From: Mucilaginibacter corticis
Lineage (GTDB): Bacteria > Bacteroidota > Bacteroidia > Sphingobacteriales > Sphingobacteriaceae
Length of the DNA stretch: 64,000 nucleotides
Assembly: GCF_007558865.1 (NCBI RefSeq)
Contig: NZ_VLPK01000001.1
Span: forward strand, 1,426,001 to 1,490,000
Direction: 5' to 3'
The position numbers and the translations under genes were made by a program. The number at the start of each line of letters is the position of its first letter. Position 1 is the first letter of the stretch. The notes beneath the pieces were generated by a model, which made no database searches, was not told the origin of the DNA, and worked only from the letters and a program-made list of their open reading frames with translations. Below are positions 1 through 7,496 of the stretch, in pieces.

Positions 1-1220
1 ATACCGAACTTTACGCCATTATCGCCTGCCCCCTTTACCAGTGAGGCAATGCCATTTGGCAGTTTGGTTTTGGTTTCCTGCCAGTCGCCCAAACCTGAGT
101 GGTCGCCGTTACGTGGATATTTGTTGCCAAACCATCCATCGTCTAACAAAAACATATCTACGCCCAGTTTCTTGGTATCTTTAAGTAATGCAGCCAGCTT
201 GGTTTCATCAAAATCAAAGTAAGTACTCTCCCAGTTGTTCAACAGGGTTAAACGACTGCCGTTACCATCAAGCAATTTATAGTTGCGTGCCCAGTGCTGT
301 AGCTTGCGGCTGGCCTCGCCTTTACCATTTGCCGATAGTACGGAAAGGAACGGCGGCGTAGTAAAGCTTTCATTAGCCTTTAATTGGTAAGCCGACGCGT
401 AATTGTTAATGCCTGATATGATGCGCAGGTTATTTTCAGGATCAAGCTCCAGGTCGGTGCGGTAGTTACCGCTCCACTCAATCGAGCCATATAAAACAGT
501 GCCCTCATCCTCGGTAGCCGGTTTATCCATCGATACCATAAATACCGGCGGTTGGAACAGATCGGCACGCGTGCCTAACTTGCTGTCAAGCGTTTTAATG
601 CCATGAGTTATCTGCGAAGTTTCAGGGCGCATCTCCTTGGCCCAATCACCATGATATTGTGTTAAAAAGAATGAGCCGGCTTTCAGGTACAGATCGGCTG
701 ATGCAAACTTGTTTAAAACAATAGTTCCTTTTTCGCCATTGCGGATAGTGCTCCACTGCTCAATCACATCATCTTTAAAATATGATTTGTAATAAAGTGT
801 AACCTCAGTATTGTACACCTGGTCTTTGAGTACGATAGAAAGTAAACTCACATCGTCGCTTACCTTATCAACCTTATGGCTAACATATTTCAAGTCGAGC
901 GATTGGTTGCCGTCGGCATGTGTAATGGCAATGGCCGGCTCTAATAAGTTACGTGATCCCGCCGGGGCATAGGCCGAAGCCATTAGCCCTGTATAGTCAT
1001 TATCTTTACCATAGGCTGCCGAAAGGTGGTTATATTCTTTGCCGTCTGCTAGTTTGGGGCCAAAGTAAATGGTGCTCAGATCGTGTTTATCATCAGCCTC
1101 TAAAACCAACGCGTTCTTGTTGGTTTCAATAGGGATGGTAACCGTTTGTGCCAGCGCGCCGCTTTTTGACAGCGCCATTAACGCCAGTGGAAGAACAACA
1201 AATGAAGATTTCAATTTCAT
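1..1220 (-). CDS. GH36-family alpha-galactosidase, secreted, 3' part cut off by window edge
   Basis: The reading frame is open from the ATG at 1220 to the left edge, giving 406 codons without a stop. The protein begins with a signal peptide (hydrophobic stretch, cleavage near ALAQ at residue 25), then a beta-sandwich N-terminal domain. The GH36 landmarks NNWESTYFDFD (W330) and LDDGWFG (D361-W363), followed by HSGLGDW, mark the start of the catalytic barrel. GH36 enzymes remove terminal alpha-galactose from raffinose-type sugars or galactomannan. The catalytic nucleophile region lies beyond the window, so activity cannot be judged. It starts 61 nt after the end of the GH95 gene on the same strand, so the two are probably co-transcribed. 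Family assignment is firm; the substrate is inferred. Confidence 0.88.
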   Translation of the reverse strand, partial: MKLKSSFVVLPLALMALSKSGALAQTVTIPIETNKNALVLEADDKHDLSTIYFGPKLADGKEYNHLSAAYGKDNDYTGLMASAYAPAGSRNLLEPAIAITHADGNQSLDLKYVSHKVDKVSDDVSLLSIVLKDQVYNTEVTLYYKSYFKDDVIEQWSTIRNGEKGTIVLNKFASADLYLKAGSFFLTQYHGDWAKEMRPETSQITHGIKTLDSKLGTRADLFQPPVFMVSMDKPATEDEGTVLYGSIEWSGNYRTDLELDPENNLRIISGINNYASAYQLKANESFTTPPFLSVLSANGKGEASRKLQHWARNYKLLDGNGSRLTLLNNWESTYFDFDETKLAALLKDTKKLGVDMFLLDDGWFGNKYPRNGDHSGLGDWQETKTKLPNGIASLVKGAGDNGVKFG

Positions 1221-1281
1221 GGTTTATATATTATATACAATATTGGGTGCAGGTTCTTATCCGCATAATTAAATAATCAGT

Positions 1282-3654
1282 TTAAATTAAAAGTAAACTT
1301 TTACGGCTATTAATTAACTGAATTTTACCATTAACCTTAACTCTTACTTTTTTGGCCTGCGGCGATGTTATTTTATAGCTGGTTACCTTTCCGTCTTTCC
1401 AGTCCATATCTACCGTAAAGTTACCCCGAGCCTTCAGGCCTTTAACGCTGCCCGACGCCTTCCAGCTATCCGGGATAGCAGGCAGCAGGTTAATATAGCC
1501 CTCATGGCTTTGCACCAGCATTTCTGCAATACCCGCGCAGGCGCCAAAGTTACCGTCTATCTGGAACGGCGGACCGGCTGATAACAGGTTAGGGTAAATG
1601 CCACCACCAGCCGAGTAATTTATGCCTGTTGCAGTTACCGGTTTCATCAGCTCATGGAACAACTTGAACGCGCGGTTACCGTCATGCAGCCTGGCCCAGA
1701 ATAACAGTTTATAGGCTATTGACCAGCTCGGGCCATCATCGCCCCTTACGTTTAAGGTTTTCTTTGCGGCCTCGGCCAATTCGGGTGTGCCATCGGCGGT
1801 GATCTCTGATGCGGGGTAAATACCATACAGGTGTGATACGTGCCTGTGTGTCGGTTCGGTTTCGGCATAATCTTCCAGCCATTCCTGGATCCGGCCATCT
1901 TTGCTGATGATGCCTGCCGGCGGGATCTCTGTCAGTCTTTTCTTTAGCTGATCGCGGAAAGCCACGTCTACACCCAGCGTTTCTGACGCGTTGATAACGT
2001 TGGCAAACAGCTCGCGCATGATCTGGTTGTCAATGGTAGCGCCAATGCAGATACTGGCGTGGCGGCCACTGCCGTCAGGCATCATAAAGCTATTCTCAGG
2101 CGATGATGATGGTACCGTAACCATATACCCGCTTTTAGGGTCTTTAACCAATATGCTGTTGTAAAACTGCGCCGAGCCCTTCAATATCGGGTAAATGCTT
2201 TTAAGGTAAGCCTTATCGTCGGTAAATGCGTAATGATCCCACAGGTTGCTGCATAACCAGCCTGAACCGGCCTTGGTTATCCCCCATGAGGCGCTTTCGC
2301 CGGGCTCTGTCCAGCCCCAAATGTTGGTGATCACGTGGGCAACCCAGCCATCGGCATTGTAGTAGGCTTTAGCGGTACGTTCACCGTTCTTTACCATGCC
2401 GCGCACCAATTCAACCAGTGGCAGGTTCAATTCTGACAGGTTAGAAACCTCAACCGGGAAATGGTTCATCTGTACGTTCACATCCAGGTGATAATCGCCG
2501 TTCCATGGGGTATGCAGTTGGTTGGCCCAAAGCCCCTGCAAATTTGGCGGCAGCAGACCCACACGGGTACTGCAAACACTCAGGTAGCGGCCATACTGGT
2601 AAAACAGCACCGGCAGCAGTTTATCATTATCCGGGTTGTTATGAAAGCTGATCAGCCGCTGATCGGTAGTTTCATCGTCATTGCTTTTACCAAGGTCAAC
2701 ACTCACGCGGTCAAACAGCTTCTTGAATTTGGCTGTGTGCTCCTGTTTTAATTGGTTATAAGACTTATTCATGGCGGCACTTAAGTTCTGCGCCATTTTA
2801 GCTTTGAAGTTCGGGCTTCTAAAATCGGTAGTGGCGGATATATAGATGACAACCTCTGTAGCGTTCTTTATTACCAGGCTATTGCTTGTGCTTGTCAGCG
2901 TTCCGCCGGTTAGTTTGGCTTTAACATTGGCTATGTATTGCATACCATTGCCGTCGGTACCGTTGTCTAAGCGGCCCTCCATCTGCAAGGTGTTACCCTT
3001 GGTGCTGGTGGTTGAACGCTCGGGCCTGCTAATGTTGATATTGAAGTTCAGCTTACCCGGCTTGTCGGCGGTGAGCCTGATCACATCCACATCGCCGCTA
3101 AAGCTGGTAAAGTACTCGCGTTTGTAGGTTACGCCACCAAGCTGGTATGAGCTTTTGGCTATGGCGTTATCTAATGACAGCTCGCGCTGGTAATTGGTAT
3201 ATTTTGAAGCATCGGCACTGCCGTAATCAAACTGTAGATCAAGCGTGCCCAATACCTGGAAACAGCCCCATTGCCTGCCACCCGATCCCGGGCCTTTGCA
3301 TACAAAGTCCTTGTCTATCAGGTTTTGCGCCTCTACGTTCTTGCCGGCCAGGAGTAGTTCACGGATCTCGGGCAGCTTCTTGTATGCATCGTAATTGTTT
3401 GCATCCTGTACCGAGCCCGACCAAAGCGTGATATCGTTCAGCACGATCTTCTCGTCGCTGATATCGCTGTTAGGCATCATCCCTAAACGGCCGTTGCCCA
3501 GAGGCAGGGTTTGCTCCCAGTTGGCGGCAGGTTTATCGTAATGCAACCTTAATGGCTGCTTTTGTGCAAACAGGCTGGCCGATGTTAATACGAAACAGAG
3601 TACAACAGGCGCTAAGTTCTTTAAGTTCATTAGTTGTGATGTTATTTTACGCAA
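1282..3654 (-). CDS. GH95-family alpha-L-fucosidase / alpha-L-galactosidase, secreted
   Basis: A 790-residue protein with a signal peptide. The ATG at 3654 is used here, but the ATG at 3630 (MNLKNLAPVV) gives an equally good signal peptide. It opens with the GH95 N-terminal signature (ANWEQTLPLGNGRLGMM) and carries DVNVQMNHFP (N393, N397), a PSSSPEN motif with E520, HRHVSHLYG and QIDGNFG with D700. By analogy with the characterised family the Asn residues, E520 and D700 are the likely catalytic set; this mapping is mine. GH95 enzymes remove alpha-1,2-linked L-fucose or L-galactose from glycans such as xyloglucan. It lies upstream of the GH36 gene in the same direction, and its promoter carries two kinds of repeated site (AraC-type direct repeats and a module shared with the gene at 31232). 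Confidence 0.93.
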   Translation of the reverse strand: MRKITSQLMNLKNLAPVVLCFVLTSASLFAQKQPLRLHYDKPAANWEQTLPLGNGRLGMMPNSDISDEKIVLNDITLWSGSVQDANNYDAYKKLPEIRELLLAGKNVEAQNLIDKDFVCKGPGSGGRQWGCFQVLGTLDLQFDYGSADASKYTNYQRELSLDNAIAKSSYQLGGVTYKREYFTSFSGDVDVIRLTADKPGKLNFNINISRPERSTTSTKGNTLQMEGRLDNGTDGNGMQYIANVKAKLTGGTLTSTSNSLVIKNATEVVIYISATTDFRSPNFKAKMAQNLSAAMNKSYNQLKQEHTAKFKKLFDRVSVDLGKSNDDETTDQRLISFHNNPDNDKLLPVLFYQYGRYLSVCSTRVGLLPPNLQGLWANQLHTPWNGDYHLDVNVQMNHFPVEVSNLSELNLPLVELVRGMVKNGERTAKAYYNADGWVAHVITNIWGWTEPGESASWGITKAGSGWLCSNLWDHYAFTDDKAYLKSIYPILKGSAQFYNSILVKDPKSGYMVTVPSSSPENSFMMPDGSGRHASICIGATIDNQIMRELFANVINASETLGVDVAFRDQLKKRLTEIPPAGIISKDGRIQEWLEDYAETEPTHRHVSHLYGIYPASEITADGTPELAEAAKKTLNVRGDDGPSWSIAYKLLFWARLHDGNRAFKLFHELMKPVTATGINYSAGGGIYPNLLSAGPPFQIDGNFGACAGIAEMLVQSHEGYINLLPAIPDSWKASGSVKGLKARGNFTVDMDWKDGKVTSYKITSPQAKKVRVKVNGKIQLINSRKSLLLI

Positions 3655-3681
3655 GAAAGAAATTGGTTTATAATCAGCTTA

Positions 3682-3740
3682 CAATTCTATAGTAAAATAC
3701 AGGTTCTAAAAATAGACAAAAAGATTTTAAAGATGGACAA
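3682..3740 (-). promoter_or_regulatory. AraC-type direct repeat and -7 box in front of the GH95 gene
   Basis: On the minus strand TTGTCCATCT (3740-3731) and TTGTCTATTT (3719-3710) are direct repeats exactly 21 bp apart. A -7-like TAGAATTG (3689-3682) follows 20 nt after the second repeat. The layout matches that at 4884-4942 upstream of the epimerase gene. No independent -33 TTG exists at the right spacing, as expected for an activator-dependent promoter. Binding by the adjacent AraC protein is inferred. Confidence 0.65.
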
Positions 3741-3764
3741 TCGTATCTTTTGATATTGTAACAG

Positions 3765-3880
3765 GTGTACCAAACTGAATGTGTCCCAATGATACACTTT
3801 GATACACCCGTTTTTGTAATAAACTGAAATACAAATAATTGAATTTTCAATCCTGACCTCAAGATACAGTTTGGTACACT
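3765..3880. promoter_or_regulatory. Promoter module with GATACAGTTTGGTACA sites, copy 1
   Basis: Contains TGTACCAAACTG (3766-3777), GATACACTTTGATACAC (3791-3807) and GATACAGTTTGGTACAC (3863-3879). The first and last are inverted relative to each other, with centres about 101 bp apart. The same ordered sites, with TTTTTG-to-GATACAG spacing of exactly 52 bp, recur at 31351-31465. The module sits about 210 bp upstream of the GH95 start codon. It looks like a multi-site operator for a regulator not identified in this window. Confidence 0.6.
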
Positions 3881-3883
3881 TTT

Positions 3884-4783
3884 TTATCTTGTTTTGTGAA
3901 TTTTACGATATTTTAAAGGCGACATCCCTATCAGTTTGCTAAATAAGCGCGAGAAATAATACTGGTCATCAAACCCCAGCGTAGTGGCAATTTCTTTGAT
4001 ACTGCGGTCGGTAAAATACAGGTGCTGGCATGATGCCTGGATCTTTAACAGGTTAAAATAATTGATGGGCGATGACCCCGTTTTTTGATGGAACAACCTT
4101 GAATAATGCGATACCGAAATACCGCGCTGCGAGGCAAGGTCCTCTATCAGCAGCTTTTTCTGGATATTCTTTTTCATGTAAGCGATAGAGATACTTACCG
4201 AATCGGTATCATACGTCACCGGGTTTAACTGCTTATAATACACCAGCGAGGCAATAAAATGCTGCAGGTATAAATTGGTGATCTCCATTTCTTTTTCATG
4301 AAAGCTATGCTCCAGTATGGCGTATACCTGGTCAAATAATTTTATACGGCTCTCATCATACGGGATAGCATGTACACAGGGCGCGTCCTGTTCCGTCGAT
4401 CTTTCATAGAGCGCATCGGCAGTTAAGCCGCTAAAGTGTACCCAATAAATACTCCAGGGATTAACATTGGCGCTTTTATACCGGTGCCCAACATTTTTAG
4501 GGATAATGATAAACGTATTGGGTTTAAGGTTGTAAACCTCGTCGTTCAGGTATACATCGCCCTCGCCGTCCACACAGTATAATAATATATACTGGTTGCT
4601 GCCGGTCTTTCTTTCACGGTCATGGTATATGGCTTTGGGGTAATAGCCAATGGCCGTTAAGTACAGGTTCTTTATCAGCGGGTTATTTACAATGGACCGC
4701 TTAACGTTCGGCGGCAAAACAATCATCCGCTGGCCAATAAACCCTTCCTTTATTTTTTTATTGATTTGAGTAATATTGTTCAT
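3884..4783 (-). CDS. AraC-family transcriptional regulator with sugar-binding cupin domain
   Basis: A 299-residue cytoplasmic protein. Residues about 40-170 form the AraC-type cupin sensor (KPNTFIIIPKNVGHRYKS) and residues about 195-297 form the double helix-turn-helix (IEDLASQRGISVSHYSRLFHQ, in part, then IKEIATTLGFDDQYYFSRLF and GMSPLKYRK). Such proteins usually activate sugar-use genes when the cupin binds the sugar. It is encoded between the GH95/GH36 genes and the divergent epimerase-transporter genes. Identical 21-bp-spaced direct repeats lie in front of both sets, so it is the natural candidate to control both. The ligand is unknown; galactose or a galactose-containing sugar is a guess from the neighbours. 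Confidence 0.92.
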   Translation of the reverse strand: MNNITQINKKIKEGFIGQRMIVLPPNVKRSIVNNPLIKNLYLTAIGYYPKAIYHDRERKTGSNQYILLYCVDGEGDVYLNDEVYNLKPNTFIIIPKNVGHRYKSANVNPWSIYWVHFSGLTADALYERSTEQDAPCVHAIPYDESRIKLFDQVYAILEHSFHEKEMEITNLYLQHFIASLVYYKQLNPVTYDTDSVSISIAYMKKNIQKKLLIEDLASQRGISVSHYSRLFHQKTGSSPINYFNLLKIQASCQHLYFTDRSIKEIATTLGFDDQYYFSRLFSKLIGMSPLKYRKIHKTR

Positions 4784-4883
4784 TATAGCCCGGCTTATGT
4801 TGGCGCTGATAGTGCATCAAATGTACATTTTCAACTACTAAGATAAAAAATACCGCTTGTAACATTTTAATGTTATGATAATA

Positions 4884-4942
4884 TTGTCCATTTAATAGTA
4901 AACTTTGTCCATTTTTAAATTTACCGGCCCCTGCTACTTTTA
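4884..4942 (+). promoter_or_regulatory. AraC-type direct repeat and -7 box in front of the epimerase gene
   Basis: TTGTCCATTT occurs at 4884-4893 and again at 4905-4914, exactly 21 bp (two helical turns) apart, followed 20 nt later by a -7-like TACTTTTA (4935-4942). The repeat points toward the epimerase gene at 4978. The same arrangement, in the opposite direction, precedes the GH95 gene. Direct repeats at this spacing are typical of AraC-family dimers next to RNA polymerase. Confidence 0.68.
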
Positions 4943-4977
4943 TCAGCCGATTATAAATATTCTGTACGCAATAAATT

Positions 4978-5994
4978 ATGAGTAAAAGCATCACCCGTAA
5001 AGCATGGGGAACTGTACATAACGAAGATATTTACCTGTTTAAGCTTGAAAACAGCACGGGCGCTTTTGTCGAGGTGACCAATTACGGCGCTACGCTGGTA
5101 AGCGTGGTTGTGCCCGATAAAAACTCGGTGCCCGGAAATGTCATTATCGGCTTCCCTAATTTGGAGGGGTACCTGGATGATAATTGTTATATCGGATCTA
5201 CCATCGGCCGCTACGCCAACCGTATCAGTAATGCCCGGTTCACATTAAACGGCAACATTTATCAATTGGAAGCTAATGATGGTATCAATTCAAACCATAG
5301 CGGATCAGGCGGTTTTAACAGCAAGGTGTTTGGTTTTGAAGTAAATCCTGACGAATTGGTTTTTGTGCTGCACAGCAATGATGGAGATGGCGGTTTCCCC
5401 GGCAATTTAAGCCTGCGGGTAACTTATAAATGGAGTGATGACAATGAACTGCTGATCCATTACAAAGCGGTGAGCGACCAGGACACCTTTGCAAATTTTA
5501 CCAATCACGCTTATTTTAATCTGTCAAACGGCGACCTGAACATTGCCGACCATCGCCTTGAGATCAGCGCGGATAACATCGTAGCCGCAGGCAGCAACTA
5601 TATCCCGACAGGCGAAATTACACCTGCCGATGTTGCTTTTACAGGTGATAGTTTGAGGGACGGGGACGATAACATTAAAAGTGTCAATTCGTACTATATT
5701 TTAGATAAGGATAAGGTAGCCGCAAACCAGTTCGCTGCTAAATTGACGGACCAATCATCGGGCCGGACCTTAACTGTAAACACTTCTAATCCCGGCATAT
5801 TTTTGTACACGGGCGACTATTTAAACAGCAAACATTTTAACCATAACAACCGCTACTGCCAGCCGTTTGAGGGCCTTTGCCTGGAATGCCAGCTTTATCC
5901 CGACAGCATGAATAAACCCGGTTTCCCATCGGCTATGCTGCCTAAACACCATATGTACAGCCAGTTTATTACCTTCAAATTCGGCCTTTTATGA
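4978..5994 (+). CDS. galM: Aldose 1-epimerase (galactose mutarotase)
   Basis: A 338-residue cytoplasmic protein without a signal peptide that interconverts alpha and beta anomers of galactose or glucose. Family landmarks are visible: TNYGATLVSVVVPD near the start, GSTIGRYANRI, the catalytic-His motif FTNHAYFNLSNG, and the C-terminal catalytic-Glu region QPFEGLCLECQLYPDS followed by PGFPSA. The usual NxLHGG loop is changed to NSNHSGSGGFN. It is the first gene of the rightward arm under the AraC-type repeat and is followed after 142 bp by the sugar porter. Epimerase next to alpha-glycosidases fits handling of released galactose. The gene symbol is assigned by family. Confidence 0.9.
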   Translation: MSKSITRKAWGTVHNEDIYLFKLENSTGAFVEVTNYGATLVSVVVPDKNSVPGNVIIGFPNLEGYLDDNCYIGSTIGRYANRISNARFTLNGNIYQLEANDGINSNHSGSGGFNSKVFGFEVNPDELVFVLHSNDGDGGFPGNLSLRVTYKWSDDNELLIHYKAVSDQDTFANFTNHAYFNLSNGDLNIADHRLEISADNIVAAGSNYIPTGEITPADVAFTGDSLRDGDDNIKSVNSYYILDKDKVAANQFAAKLTDQSSGRTLTVNTSNPGIFLYTGDYLNSKHFNHNNRYCQPFEGLCLECQLYPDSMNKPGFPSAMLPKHHMYSQFITFKFGLL

Positions 5995-6070
5995 GAAACC
6001 TGATCTTACGTCATAAAGCTTACCTCACTCCAAAAAATGGGCACTTTAAATTGATGTACATTAACGTCCC

Positions 6071-6098
6071 CGCAGGGTCTCTCAAAGAGGACCCTGCG
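6071..6098. repeat. CGCAGGGTC hairpin repeat, copy 1
   Basis: CGCAGGGT and ACCCTGCG form a stem with a near-complementary inner CTCT/AGAG. It is preceded by ACGTCCC. The same element occurs in the opposite orientation at 46164-46196 (stem plus GGGGACG). It lies in the 142-bp gap between the epimerase and porter genes. Probably a small mobile or structural intergenic repeat; a partial arm (GACCCTGCG) is also seen near 46725. Confidence 0.6.
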
Positions 6099-6136
6099 AT
6101 GCAGATAAAACCAATACAAAACCAAAATATAAACCA

Positions 6137-7483
6137 ATGAATCAAACCAAACAGTTTAACAGCGTTTACATCATCGGCATCTCCTTCATATCAGCACTGG
6201 GCGGTTACCTGTTCGGGTTTGATTTTGCAGTGATATCCGGCGCACTGCCATTTTTACGCAAAGAGTTTGCGCTCGACCCACTATGGGAAGGTTTCCTGAC
6301 GGGATCGCTGGCGCTGGGCTGTATAGCCGGCTGCCTGATAGCCGGTAACATTGCCGAAAAGTACGGCCGCAGGCCGGGCCTGATGGTAGCCGCGGCTATT
6401 TTCGCGGTATCGTCGCTGGGTATCGCTTTATCAAAAGGACTGGTATATTTTGTGGTAATGCGTTTTGCCGCGGGTATCGGTGTAGGCATGGCATCCATGC
6501 TTTGCCCTATGTACATTGCCGAGATCTCGCCCGCCGCCGTGCGCGGACGTAACGTAGCAATTAACCAGCTTACGGTGGTACTGGGCATTCTGATCACCAA
6601 CCTATGTAATTATTTCTTAGCCGATACCGGCGCTGATGCATGGCGATGGATGTTTGGATTGGGTGTTATCCCATCGGCCATATTTTTATTGGGCGTGATC
6701 TGGTTGCCCGAAAGCCCGCGCTGGCTTATGAAGGCCGGCCAGCCCGAAAAAGCCAAATCGGTATTGAGCCGCATTGGCGCGGTGGCATTTGTAGACACCA
6801 CTTTAAAAGCGATAGAGAAATCATTAGCCGGCGGTAACAGTAAACAAAGCTATAAAGCCGTGTTTGAAAAAAGCGTTCGCCCTGCCGTATTGGTGGGTAT
6901 TACGCTGGCGGTGTTCCAGCAGTTTTGCGGCATTAACGTGGTATTTAATTATACCTCTACCATATTCGCGTCGGTAGGTTCAAGCTTAAACCAACAGCTT
7001 TTTGAAACGGTATCTATCGGCATTGTAAACCTTTTGTTTACGCTGCTGGCCATGTGGCAGGTGGATAAGCTGGGCCGCAGGCCTTTAATGTTGATCGGTT
7101 CGTTAGGTTTATCATTATTATACATCGCGTTAGCATTTCTATTACAGAGCCACGCGGCGGCCGGGTTGGTATCCATCCTGGTTTTATTAGCCATCAGTAC
7201 CTACGCCATATCCATAGCACCCATAACCTGGGTGCTTATTTCAGAAATTTTCCCTAACAAGATCCGCAGCGAGGCATCAACCGTGGCCGTGGTATCGCTT
7301 TGGGGCGCCTATTTTATTCTGGTATTTACGTTCCCTATCCTGGCCAAAGTGCTGGGCACTTATGGTCCGTTTTACCTGTACGCGGTTATTTGTTTCTGCG
7401 GATTTTTATTCATCAAAACAAAAGTTAAAGAAACCAAGGGTCAGACTTTGGAAGAGCTGGAAGACAATTTAATAAGACACTAA
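6137..7483 (+). CDS. MFS sugar porter (XylE/GalP-type H+ symporter)
   Basis: A 448-residue inner-membrane protein with about 12 hydrophobic segments. Sugar-porter signatures are present: GYLFGFDFAVISGALP in helix 1, AEKYGRRPG between helices 2 and 3, the duplicate DKLGRRPLM in the second half, AEISPAAVRGR, LPESPRWL, QQFCGINVVFNY and SEIFPNKIRSEA. Members import hexoses or pentoses with protons. It follows the epimerase and precedes the DUF5107-TPR gene by 13 bp, suggesting one operon. No SusC/SusD pair is visible, so this carrier is the only sugar uptake route seen here. The exact sugar cannot be read from the sequence. Confidence 0.93.
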   Translation: MNQTKQFNSVYIIGISFISALGGYLFGFDFAVISGALPFLRKEFALDPLWEGFLTGSLALGCIAGCLIAGNIAEKYGRRPGLMVAAAIFAVSSLGIALSKGLVYFVVMRFAAGIGVGMASMLCPMYIAEISPAAVRGRNVAINQLTVVLGILITNLCNYFLADTGADAWRWMFGLGVIPSAIFLLGVIWLPESPRWLMKAGQPEKAKSVLSRIGAVAFVDTTLKAIEKSLAGGNSKQSYKAVFEKSVRPAVLVGITLAVFQQFCGINVVFNYTSTIFASVGSSLNQQLFETVSIGIVNLLFTLLAMWQVDKLGRRPLMLIGSLGLSLLYIALAFLLQSHAAAGLVSILVLLAISTYAISIAPITWVLISEIFPNKIRSEASTVAVVSLWGAYFILVFTFPILAKVLGTYGPFYLYAVICFCGFLFIKTKVKETKGQTLEELEDNLIRH

Positions 7484-7496
7484 GTAATATATTAAC

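Noticed and set aside
1069..1272. 67-residue frame over the GH36 start
   Set aside because: It is antisense to the GH36 N-terminus and its gap; the minus-strand signal peptide is convincing.
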